Shown here piece after piece: positions 53,062-63,044 of a DNA stretch of 64,000 nucleotides (the stretch's first letter is position 1; each line of letters starts with the position of its first letter). The stretch is from positions 62,001-126,000 of the forward strand of contig SADC01000284.1 of assembly GCA_004194705.1 (NCBI GenBank), written 5' to 3'. The notes beneath the pieces were generated by a model. The model saw only the letters and a program-made list of their open reading frames with translations, was not told the DNA's origin and ran no database searches. The DNA comes from Ditylenchus dipsaci (Eukaryota > Nematoda > Chromadorea > Rhabditida > Anguinidae). The position numbers and the translations under genes were made by a program.

Positions 53062-53520
53062 TTAAAGAAAAACGTGTGTAGCAAGCTTAATTTGTCGGCT
53101 TGAAGGAGCGGGTATCGAGCGACACCGACTTATCGTATTTCCTCTAAAAGAGCGGCATGCTCTAATAGAGCGGCACCCCCTATTTTTTGACCAGGATTTC
53201 AGAGTTGAAGGGGCATACCGGCGCTTTACACCGCAAATTAAAGCGGGGGACCAGCAAGTTTTGAAAAATCGTCCTTTTTTTGGCGCTACCCAGTTTCTAT
53301 AATTAGATGTTATAATAAAGTACTGTCTCTTAAAAGTCAAAGTTCTCCAAAAAGTCAATTCGCCAAAAACAAATTTCAACAAAGCGCATTTCTGAAAAGA
53401 CCTGTTTGTGCAACATACATTCGAAAAATATACGTTTGACAAAAAAACTGTTTCAGAAAAAATTTCTAGCTTTCTAAACTAAAGCTTTGATGTTATTTTT
53501 TGTACTTTTTATGATCTTAG

Positions 53521-53695
53521 ATAGCCATGGATGGGATAAGTGATGAAGACCAGTCGACAGAATACCAATTAAGCGATGAAGAAAATCAGCAAGCTTTTCG
53601 AATCGTCGATGAAGAAGAAGAGCCTGTGGTTCGAGGGAGAGCAGAGAAAAGGTCTGCTACAGCAATGACAGCAATTTTTAGTATGAACCAGCCAA
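53521..53695 (+). CDS. Exon-like acidic segment inside a TIR element
   Basis: Acceptor-like ATCTTAG precedes IAMDGISDEDQSTEYQLSDE, then EENQQAFRIVDEEEEPVVRG and AEKRSATAMTAIF. Acidic, low complexity, plausible N terminus of a transposase. It is interrupted at 53695 by a CAAGTGGTCG fold-back repeat. It lies inside the 53282-55046 element with about 170-base terminal inverted repeats. Family not recognised. Confidence 0.4.
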
Positions 53696-54002
53696 ACCAA
53701 GTGGTCGTCCACTTGGAGCAAAAAAATTTTTACGTTTTCCATGTTCCAAAACCTGTTTTCTGGACTAATTCGAGTATGCTGAAAATGGTTTGATAATAGT
53801 AAAATGAGGTTTGTATGGTATTTTTTGAGTTTTGCTGAAATCAACTTTTGGTAAAATCAATCATTTCTCACCTACAAAACCATACAAAACCTCATTTTAC
53901 TATTATTAAACCATCTTCAGCATGCCCGAATTAGTCTAGAAAACAGGTTTAGGTACATGAAAAACGATAAAAAAATTGATCCGAGTGGACGACCACTTGG
54001 TT
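53695..54002. mobile_element. Family C fold-back, copy 3
   Basis: CCAAGTGGTCGTCCACTTGG at the left, GTGGACGACCACTTGG at the right; centre about 53855. It interrupts the acidic coding-like segment. Confidence 0.8.
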
Positions 54003-54146
54003 TAGTTGGTGCATGGATTGTCCAGTAGAACTGAGGTTGGATCTAGAAAAAAATTTTAAAATTTCTTTTCAACACGAAAATATTACAACTCAGGTACCAG
54101 TACAGTACTATCTGATGCTCTAACCTGGATACGACTACCTGTGTAC

Positions 54147-54425
54147 AACAAAACCAAGTGGTTGTCCACTTAGAGCAAAAATTTTTTTTACGTTTTTCAT
54201 GTTCCAAAACCTGTTTTCTGAACTAATTCGGGCATGCTGAAGATGGTTTGATAATAGTAAAATGAGGTTTTGTATGAAATTTTTGAGCATTAGGAAATAA
54301 TTGATTTCACCAAAACTGGATTTTACCAATGCTCAAAATATACCCTACAGAATAAACCCTATCAAACCATCTTCAGCATGCCCGAATCAATCCAGAAAAC
54401 AGGTTTTGGAACCCAAAATAGTAAA
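54147..54425. mobile_element. Family C fold-back, copy 4
   Basis: CCAAGTGGTTGTCCACTTAG at the left; inverted arm ends at AACAGGTTTTGGAACCC on the right without the terminal AAGTGG motif, so the right end is truncated. Confidence 0.7.
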
Positions 54426-54449
54426 AAAATTTACTCTCAGTCTGTCTTT

Positions 54450-54664
54450 CACCCTCACTCACACATTGTGGACACATTTTGGAGTGTGCTGGTCTTGACC
54501 GCGAAGCGGCTAATCCCTTTGTCGGGTATAAAAATCAGCCTTAGAACTTTTCAAGCTGTACTCAAGTTGTCCAGCTGGACGTCAGCCGGGAGCATAAGGG
54601 ACTACCTTAGTTTTAAGGGTGCAATTAAGTCAAAGCAAGATTGTGCTCGTTACAAATCGTTCTA
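54450..54664 (+). CDS. Unassigned reading frame inside the same TIR element
   Basis: Stop-free stretch including TFWSVLVLTAKRLIPLSGIK and FQAVLKLSSWTSAGSIRDYL, stop at 54662-54664. GC content is higher than its surroundings. No family recognised; could be a transposase fragment or chance. Confidence 0.2.
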
Positions 54665-55139
54665 AGCACTGACTTGTAATAAAGATATCAAAATTTGTTT
54701 GCCTATTCAGAACAATCCATAAAAATTAAAGGTTGACCACCTTGGAAGGGGTAACTACCCACGGTATTGAGATTCCAGCTGGTTAAAACAGCATTTTGGT
54801 CTCAACAAACCGTGTTCAGGACACGATTCTGAATAGGTCACACTGATTCTTGTACAAGAATTTGTACTTTGAAAACTCTGATTTTAAAGAAACTTTTTGT
54901 TTAGCAAAACATTTGTTTGCGAAATGTTTATTGTCGAATATGCGCTTTGTTGAAACTTGTTTTGGCGAACTGATTTTTTGGAGAACTTTGACTTTTAAGA
55001 AACAGTACTTTATTATAACATCTAATTATAGAAACTGGGTAGCGCCCTTTTTTCACTCGTTTCATGTCAATTCTGATATTTATGACCCTATCCTATTTTT
55101 GAAAAGTAGGCAGAAAATTTTCGTCCGATTAGGTAAAAG

Positions 55140-55590
55140 CTTTTAGCTCCATTCATACTCCGCGGGACACGGGACACGGGACAATTTTTCAAACACATTT
55201 TTGTCTCTATCTCGGCTCCCAGCCATCATTTTTCACTACTTTTAATAGATCTACAAGGCAACAGACCACGCTCTACAACATAGGGATAACAGATTTGCCA
55301 TGATCAGTATCGAAAGCAGGCGTTTTTAGGCTGTCCCGCAGGTCAATGTCTCGTGGGACAAATTCCTATATTGTACCGTGGGACATTGACCTGCGGGACA
55401 GCCTAAAAACCGTTTTCGATACTGATCATGGCAAATCTGTTATCCCTATGTTGTAGAGCATGGTCTGTTGCCTTGTAGATCTATTAAAAGTAGTGAAAAA
55501 TGATGGCTGGGAGCCGAGATAGAGACAAAAACGTGTTTGAAAAATTGTCCCGTGTCCCGTGTCCCGCGGGAGTATGAATGGAGCTTTTAG
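55140..55590. mobile_element. Family E fold-back, copy 2
   Basis: AGCTCCATTCATACTCCGCG at the left and GCGGGAGTATGAATGGAGCT at the right; centre near 55365. Highly conserved with the copy at 12765-13155. Confidence 0.85.
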
Positions 55591-55689
55591 AAGACAGCAT
55601 GAGAGCAAGAAATTGCTGGTTCCCGCCTTATGGCTCGTTTACGTACTTCGAGTTCAGGTTTTCGTCATGATTTACTTCTTTTAGTCAAA

Positions 55690-55940
55690 GAGGCAAATAT
55701 TTCGATAATTTTTTAAAAGATTCTAGTTTCTATTGACGTATCATTTGCAGAAACTTGCTTGCAAAATATGGTACGAAAAATTGAAAGTATGAAACAAATC
55801 AGAAAATAATCGGGTTTTTATGATTTGTTTCATACTTTCAATTTTTTGTACCACATTTTGCAAGCAAGTTTCTGCAAATGATACGTCAATAGAAACTAGA
55901 ATCTTGGAGCTACATAAAAGTGCTACCTATCACTTCTGAA
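55690..55940. mobile_element. Family F palindrome, copy 5
   Basis: GATTCTAGTTTCTATTGACG and CGTCAATAGAAACTAGAATC pair around about 55815. Confidence 0.75.
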
Positions 55941-56029
55941 AAAAGTAATAAAATATTTGCCTCTATGACTAAAAGAAGAAAATCATGACGAAAACTTGAA
56001 CTCGGACTCGAAGTACGTGAACGAGCCAT

Positions 56030-57325
56030 TAAGGACGGAGCGTAGACAGGGAAGCGTTTTGAAGAGAATTTCTTGAGAAATCCGAATCTGCAAAAAAAAT
56101 TCAAAAAATTTTTCCTTTGCAAAAGTTATGGCCTTTCAAAGTTAGGCCATTTTCACGAATTAATTTTTAAAATTTTATTTTGATTTTTTGTTATATTTTT
56201 TTTCAACAGCTAATTATTTCTGCAAGTGCTTTTAAGACGCAGAATTCAGTGCGCTTTCTAATGAATATAAATGTTTCTGCCAACTTGGAAAAAAATCAAA
56301 GAAAAATAGCGAAAAATCCTTACAGGTACGTTATATATATTCCCGACTTTTTCTAGATTTATGGCTATAACTTTTTGTAATGAAAGAATTTTTTTCCAAC
56401 TCTCGTGATTAACAGAAAGCGCAATGTCTCCGGAATTTTTTGCTACCAAACAAACATGCCAGGACACAAGTGAAAACTTGAATTAATTGACTGAACCAGT
56501 ATGAAAATATTTTATTTGAAAAACTTTTTGGCGTATAAGTTCTTTTTTATTAGTGAAACCTGTGTTTCTGACACCACATTTGCGTTCAACATGGTCGATT
56601 TGCTTACAAAACTGCTCTTTGAGATTAAGACTTACTGTCAAATTCTCAATTCCGTTCGAGACAAAAAAAAAAAAAATACTATATTTAAATCTTTTTGTCT
56701 CGAACGCAATTTAGAATTTGACAGTAAGTCTCAATATCAAAGAGCAGTTTTGTAAGCAAATCGACCATGTTGAACGCAAATGTGGTGTCAAAGACAGAGG
56801 TTTCACCAATAAAAAAAATTATACGTCAAAAGGTTTTTAAATAAAATATTTTCATACTGGCGAAGTTAATTTTCTCAACTTTTCACTGGTGTGCTGGCAT
56901 ACTTATTTGGTAGCAAAAAATTCCGGAGACATCACTCTTTCTATTAGAAAAACAATTTTTAATAATAAGCTTCAAAACAAAAAGTTACAGCCATAAATCT
57001 AGAAAAAGTCAGGATTAGGTATTACGTACCTGTAGGGATTTTTCGCTATTTTTATTTGATTTTTCGCCAATTTGGCAGAAAAATTTATATTCATTAGAAA
57101 GCGCACTAAACTCTGCGTCTAATAAGCACTTGAGCAGAAATAATTAGCAGTTGGAAAAAAATATAACAAAAAATCAAAATAAAATTTTAAAAATTAATTC
57201 GTGAAAATGGCCTAACTTTGAAAGGCCATAACTTTTGCAAAGGAAAAATTTTTTGAATTTTTTTTGCAGATTCGGATTCCTCAAGAAATTCTCTTCAAAA
57301 CGCTTCCCTGTCTACGCTCCGTCCT
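56030..57325. mobile_element. 1.3-kb fold-back element
   Basis: GGACGGAGCGTAGACAGGGA at the left and TCCCTGTCTACGCTCCGTCC at the right; arms match for several hundred bases; centre near 56685 (CAAAAAAAAAAAAAATAC). The inner part is related to repeats in TRIP12 intron 19. Confidence 0.85.
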
Positions 57326-57610
57326 TTTAGTGTTAATTGCAGTGTAACGCGCTGGTACGCCCCTTTAAGTCCATTTTCGATTGACAATTTTCCAATTTTC
57401 AAGTTTTGAAAAATAGAGCGGCGTACGGCTCTGTTAGAGGTAATACAGTCATTGCGTTTTGTAACTATTAATCAACCTTGTAAACCCAGGTATTACCAAT
57501 AAAAAGTTTTATGAACTAGGCCCTGTTAAAAAATTTTGAAAACATTATTGACAGGTTTAGTGTGGTTATGCACGAATTCTTTTCTGTGATTATCAAGCTT
57601 CATGATTCTT

Positions 57611-57713
57611 TAACACTCTGACTCCCCGTGCGTGACTTTTGGGACTCCTGACTCCGAATTTCACGTTGAACACGATGGTGTTTTCGTTTTAAAAAATGAG
57701 TCGGAGTGTTAAA
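57611..57713. mobile_element. Short palindromic repeat (TAACACTCTGACTC)
   Basis: TAACACTCTGACTCCCCGTG and GAGTCGGAGTGTTA pair; lies just past the polyadenylation signal of the minus-strand gene. Related ends near 44262 and 45745. Confidence 0.6.
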
Positions 57714-57728
57714 GGTTTTCAAAAAGTA

Positions 57729-57734
57729 TTTATT
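57729..57734 (-). terminator. Polyadenylation signal of the minus-strand gene
   Basis: AATAAA on the minus strand, 63 bases past the stop codon of the exon at 57797-58439. Confidence 0.55.
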
Positions 57735-57796
57735 AAGACCGTGAATCCGATTGTTCATAACAATAAAGATAATTTGTAAAAATAATTCTGTTTGGT

Positions 57797-58439
57797 TCAC
57801 AACTCATTTTCATCCACTAATCGCTCTTGGTCCACATTCTGCATATATTGATCTTCTACGCCATTGTACTGGCTCAATGGCTCATTAACAGAAATAGTTG
57901 GTACGGCAGCGCTGGATGCTGCAGTAGATCCCAAATTAAGTTGAGCTGTGAGTAGGTTGTGTTGACTACCTCTTGATGTTTGTCGCATAGCTCCTCCACC
58001 TTCGTTGCCACCTGGACTTGCAATGCTAGATCTCCTTGAGCTACCACCTCCTGAGAATCTGGAAGGGAAACCGATTGGACGGAGGTTGAAGCGACTAGCC
58101 GACATGGAGGTTGTGGATGGACGATGCACAGCCATCCTGCCACTGCCACCACCTCTCCCACCACCCTGACCACCTAACATCGACAGGGTTCCACCCCACC
58201 ACCACTGGCCATTACATCACCAGGCTGTCCACCATGGAATTGTGAGTAGTAGTAGGGGTCATGCCTGGTCATCAGAGGGGCTAGCACTGGAACTTTTTTT
58301 CGTTGTTGTGTTAGCAGAGGCTGGCGAGCTGTACAACTGCACTGGGGGGCCTTTTCATCGAATCTTGGTGCTGCTTCCTGTTTGATGTCCTGATTTTCAG
58401 TAAAAGTGTCATCTTCGTCTTTGGGTTCGGCTGTATTTG
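57797..58439 (-). CDS. 3' exon of an unrecognised minus-strand gene (Gly/Ser-rich tail)
   Basis: On the minus strand an exon begins after an acceptor at about 58440 (or 58431) and reads NTAEPKDEDDTFTENQDIKQ, QCSCTARQPLLTQQRKK, HDPYYYSQFHGGQPG, then a poly-Gly and Ser/Arg-rich stretch (SASRFNLRPIGFPSRFSGGG) ending RLVDENEL. The frame changes at the G4 run (plus-strand 58194-58197); one extra G gives an uninterrupted reading, so a one-base deletion is likely. It looks like a cytosolic, disordered C-terminal tail; no domain is recognisable. Upstream exons should lie beyond the fold-back repeats to the right, and none was found before the next gene. Confidence 0.65.
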
Positions 58440-58449
58440 CTAAAGTTTA

Positions 58450-59770
58450 TAATATTATTGGTTGCAGTATAGAATAACCCCCCCCACGGGAGTGATCAGA
58501 TCGAGGAGATAACCTCATATTCGTGTTTTTGTCGACCCCGATTTCATGTGAAAGCCGGCTGTTTTTTTAATTCTGAGAAAAAAAATTTTCGATCCAGAGG
58601 GGGGGGGGGTGTAAAGATACCTAAGATACCTAGAAAAGATACCTAGACACCCTAGAAATATGGCATTCGAAAATAGCTTTGTTAAGTGAACCTACCGCAT
58701 AAAAGAACTCTGGTATACATGTTTTTTTTTCATGCATCCAGAGTCACTTTCGATTGGTTTGTGTCTAAGGTATGTGGGTGAGCGCATCTCAACTCCAAGC
58801 CCCCTGCGAGTATTCCGAGCAAGACTCTTGATCGTAAAAAGCATAGAGAAGATTAGGTAGAATACCCTTAAATACATTGGTAATTATCTTTTAGAGTATC
58901 CAGGTACCCTTTCAGGTTGGTTTACCTTGGTCCTCTAAGGCAAAAAGTCGAATTTTGGGTTGCAGTATAGAATCCCCCCCCCCACGCAGAGTGGTCGGGT
59001 GGAGAAGATAACTTCATATTCGTGTTTCTCGACTTCGATTTCATGAGAAAACCGGCTGTTTTTTTGATTCTGAGAAAAAATTCGAGCCACAGGGGGCTAT
59101 CATGGTTTTTTAGTCAAAATTTGAAAATTTTAAATTGGCGCATTTTGAATTTTAAAGGGAATAAGGGCTGTACTGGGAGGGGAAGGGAATAAAGGGGGCC
59201 ACTTTTATGGCAGAACGTCAGAAATTCAAATATCTGTATTCTTCGACTGCCTCACCATGTTTTTCAACTGGGTCGTGGCAAAAAGATACTCTATATGCCT
59301 TTTATGGTCTAGAGTACTTCTGGGAATCATGTCTAAGGTAAGTCTGTGCGCGCATCTCTAACTCTCAAGCCCCCTGCGCCCACTTCGGGGGCGCAGGGAG
59401 TTCAGGGGCTTGGAGTTGAGATGCGCACACCCACATACCTAAGACACAAATCCCTCGAAAGTGACTCTGGATGCATGAAAAAGCATGCATACCAGAGTTT
59501 ATTTATGCGGCAGGCCCCAGTATTCAAAACTATGTTCAACATTTTCTTGTTAGTGGCCCCTGTGTGATTAGTGGCCCCTTTTATTCCCTTTCCCTCCCTA
59601 TACAGCCCTTAATCCCTTTAAAATTCGAAAGGCGCCAATTCAAAATTTTCAAATTGTGACTAAAAAACCATGATACCCTGCCCCCCCCCCCTGTGGATCG
59701 AAATTTTTTTTTCTCAGAATAAAAAAAACAGCCGGCTTTCACATGAAAATTGTGGTTTCTGACCATTACG
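58450..59770. mobile_element. Nested family A elements
   Basis: Two GGTTGCAGTATAGAAT starts (58458 and 58965), hairpin cores near 58760 (minus) and 59345 (plus), and arms with AGCCGGCTGTTTTTTT. 58690-59680 resembles 31450-32450 over about 1 kb, including the junction between two elements, so the pair was duplicated as a unit. Confidence 0.75.
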
Positions 59771-60306
59771 CTTCTTTTACACTTCTTTATTTGAATTCCT
59801 TGAACTTTTTGTAAACTCTTATGCCTATCAGGTTTCTAATTTCATGAGCTTTCAGATGAGCTATCACTTGCTACAATAAACTGGGAAAACTTCGATTTTC
59901 AAAACGTTCTATGAAAAGTGGGACAAATTTTTTTCCTGGGTAGTACTCTAAAACAGGTTTTGCGTGGTCATTTCTCACATATTTTCACCAGGTTTATTCG
60001 TAAAAAGATAGAGAAAGAAATTCGCTACATATCTGTGTGAAAATGTGTCCAAAAATGTGCATTTTTGCGATTTCATGCGGGACGAATAAAAAAACTACCA
60101 AAAACGTCCATTTTTGACTAGAAAAAATGAGTTGCTGGCTGTAAAGTGGTTCTAGTCGTAGATTTTGTGTTCTATCAAAAATCTGTCTGATGATCATGTA
60201 CTACAGATCATGGGCTACATTTTGGTGCATAGAGTACTTCCAAAAACTGTCGTTTTCGGATTTTCCTCTGTGCCTTAAATTTTGACTAAAATTTTCTTGT
60301 ATTCAG
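59771..60306. other. Unassigned sequence upstream of the 60311 gene
   Basis: Palindrome 59935-60300 region: little symmetry seen. Could hold upstream exons of the gene at 60311, but none is convincing. Confidence 0.35.
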
Positions 60307-60310
60307 GTAT

Positions 60311-61283
60311 ATGAATATGGTCCGAACAAGGCGTCAAACAGCAGTGGATACCGTCGACAATTCGCTAAATGTGATGAAAGGTGATACAACAGAAGCTGCA
60401 AGAAGTGCAAAGAAGAGGAAAAATGAACGGAAGAAAGAACGAGCGCTTCAACTAGCATCTGCGATGATATCTCACCTTGGTAGGGCTTGCTTATTCAGTT
60501 ATTCGATGCTTAACTGTTATTTGAACTAAAGACAAGCGCAAAGCAGCATCACAACTGAGTGAGCAGCAGTCTAAGCAATCATCTCAAGCTCAAGCTGTGC
60601 TTACTGAGAAAATGAGACATGTGGCCGCTGCACGTCATCAATTGGATAGAAAAATCTGAACCAGGACTTGTGAAGAAACTAGAAGAGGTCTACGAAAGTC
60701 TTCGAGCAAAAAAGCAGGCGTGGTATCAAAGCTTCACAGGTGCATTTTATCTAAGTGCTTTTTGTTTGGGGTCTCATAATCTTGTTTTCAGGAAATCATT
60801 GCCGAAAGTTACTAACTGACGATGGGCCAGATCGCATTGCTAATGTCATACGTTGCAACCCGAAGCACTCTGCCTTTCGTTTGCTACTCGTTTTGCTAGG
60901 ACAAATGCAGTCGATGTCAAAAGCAAGCTTCCTCCATGAAGATGACATCGTACAATTTGATAAGTGGTCACATGACTTCTTCAGTTGCTTAAAGGTAAGT
61001 ACTTAGGTTTTCATTGCTCGACTCAAATTTTGGAATTTAGCACGATTTTTCAAGTATTTCGATCACTCCAAAATGTCACATGTTGTGCTGCCATGTCAAG
61101 GAATTCATGACGCTGCACAATTTCTGGGGAATGCTGTCAGAACAGTCTATCGAGTCACTGCATCGGATGGTGAATGGAGATGAAAGAAGGTTCTCATCAC
61201 TAGGAAGTAGAGAAGAGATCTTACAGAAAATTATTGAAGAATGTTATGTGATCTTTTTGATTTTGTTTTTGATTTTGATGTAG
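60311..61283 (+). CDS. Multicopy nematode-type protein of unknown function (4 exons)
   Basis: Exons 60311-60479, 60532-60739, 60792-60994, 61041-61283, all GT-AG with fitting phases. N-terminal part is basic and helical (RTRRQTAVDTVDNSLNVMKG, KKRKNERKKERALQLASAM); then EPGLVKKLEEVYESLRAKKQ, NHCRKLLTDDGPDRIANVIR, LGQMQSMSKASFLHEDDIVQ, and a C-terminal motif ITPKCHMLCCHVKEFM ... WGMLSEQSIESLHRMVNGDE. The P-K-x-H ... S-E-Q-x-I-E-S-x-H pattern resembles a large family of uncharacterised nematode proteins (from memory of such sequences; not verified). It could be a domesticated or transposon-borne gene. The frame shifts at the A5 run 60650-60654, by an extra base or two missing bases. Start at 60311 is the first ATG after an acceptor-like TATTCAG, so more 5' exons are possible. 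AATAAA follows at about 61302. Confidence 0.65.
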
Positions 61284-61309
61284 AAGTTGTTGACCATGTC
61301 TAATAAAAT

Positions 61310-62160
61310 ATTTGCTAAAATTGGTTCTGATTTTGAAAAGAAGTGAAGAAAACATATCCATGTCTTCAAAAACACGCAAAAAACTATATCGACAGAAAAA
61401 TTCTTTTGAATTTCTTGACGTTTTGTTTATTTTAAAGTAATTATGATTTTGAATTTTGGGGGGGGGGGGGGTGGTTTGAAGTAAACACATTTCTAGCTTC
61501 ATGAAAAAGAGTACCAAGGTAAGATGAAAAGGTTGTTTAACCTTTTTTGGATTTTTTTCTCGGACAAGGGGATGGTGGCTGCAGTTTAGTATTTTTATGT
61601 TGGATCTTTAATTGATTATCTTAAGAGAAACTGAAAGCACCACCATTAAAATCTATGTATTGTTTGACTTAAATTAAAAACGATCTTATAAAATTTTTGA
61701 TGAGTAGGTAAAAGAGCTTCACCAAACTGCAACTAAAAATTATTTAAACACCTTCTAAAAACCAAAATTTGCAAAAAGAACAATGATTAACCTGTCAAAA
61801 GCTTAAACTCTTCCCAAAGATTGTCGACCACTTCTGTGCAGGCAAGCACGCCAGCATGAATAGTGAGCAAACGCAGCACAAACACTCCATCCATTTTGAT
61901 GTATTTTGCACAAACTTAATATCTGACAGCATTAAACACAGCTACAACTTTTAGAGTGGCTCCAATACAGCTAGGAAGTTGAGAGTGGCAGGTTTTCAAC
62001 GTTTTTGCATACAGATTTTTATATAATTAATGGATTAAAAGCAGGGTGCGTAATGAAGACAGAAACGAGACAAGTCTCGGTCTTCGGTATCGTTGGGGAA
62101 ATTTTGAGAAGTCTCGGTATCGTTTCGGGCAAGTCTCGGTGATAGATTTTAAAAAATCAA
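61310..62160. other. Intergenic, no gene seen
   Basis: AT-rich; a G12 run at about 61459. 62050-62145 has AAGTCTCGGTATCGTT units that recur at 63255-63365. Confidence 0.45.
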
Positions 62161-62164
62161 GGTA

Positions 62165-62539
62165 CCGTATTTCCTCTAATAAAAGCCCAGGGGCTCCTAT
62201 TTTTTAACGACCTCTAGAGGGGGACTTATATTCGAGGGAACGGGGCTTATTATAGAGAAGGGCTTTTATTTTCCGAAGGCCCTGAAAAATTTTCAGTCAA
62301 AAAATTTCATTATCCTCCTCTCACATATAAAATTGCGAAAATCCTGAAACTTAATCTTGAAATCGTTGTTATTTGCATTAAAAATCTTTTCGGCTGGCTG
62401 TACAACAGGTTTTCTCGCGGGAAGCGAAGCTTGCTACATCCCTTTTGCCTGAACTATTTTGAAAAGCCTCATCGCATGTTCGATCACATGCAGAATAAAG
62501 GCTTATAATAGGAGGGGGCTTCTATTAGAGGAAAAACCG
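62165..62539. mobile_element. Family H MITE, copy 5
   Basis: CCGTATTTCCTCTAATAAAA ... TTAGAGGAAAAACCG, TA at 62163-62164 and 62540-62541. Longer interior (375 bp) than the other copies. Confidence 0.85.
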
Positions 62540-62795
62540 TAAATCATTTTTTTGATTTTGTCATCAATTCTATCCTGCCTCTATTATTTTCTCAAACCAA
62601 AAAGTTTATTTTGCTCACCTCAAGCCAACTTTTTGAACTAAAGTGGTGGCATAAAGCTCAAATGATGATGTTCCTGCACAAAGCTTGGAAATTATTTTCT
62701 TTGACGCGGGGTTTGCTTTCACAGATTTTTGGATTCTTTCGAAATGTTTTTTTATATTCTTCTAACCATAAAGCTTGCTCTCAAAGCGATAGATA

Positions 62796-63042
62796 CCGTA
62801 TTACCTCTAATAGCTCCCCCTGCTCTAATAGCTCCCCCCTCAACTTTGAAGACCTATATCTCAGCCCAGAGTAAAATTTTTGCAAAGCTGTTTTATGCGT
62901 TTTCTTAACTCCCACGAGCTCTACCGATTCCGCTTTTTCGATTTTAAATTTTCACCCAAAAACCTCGAGATCGACCTCAAAATTTTCCGATGTTCGGGCA
63001 TTTAAAAATAACTCTCCCGGGGAGTTATTAGATGAAATACGG
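62796..63042. mobile_element. Family H MITE, copy 6
   Basis: CCGTATTACCTCTAATAGCT ... TTAGATGAAATACGG, TA at 62794-62795 and 63043-63044. Confidence 0.88.
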
Positions 63043-63044
63043 TA

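Larger units (their letters stand above)
53282..55046. mobile_element. TIR element with ~170-bp inverted repeats and coding remnants
   Basis: GGCGCTACCCAGTTTCTATA at the left pairs with TATAGAAACTGGGTAGCGCC at the right, continuing for about 170 bp. Flanks CTTTTTTT and CTTTTTTC suggest an 8-bp TSD. Carries the acidic exon-like segment (53521-53695) and two family C palindromes nested inside (53695-54002, 54147-54425). Confidence 0.75.
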
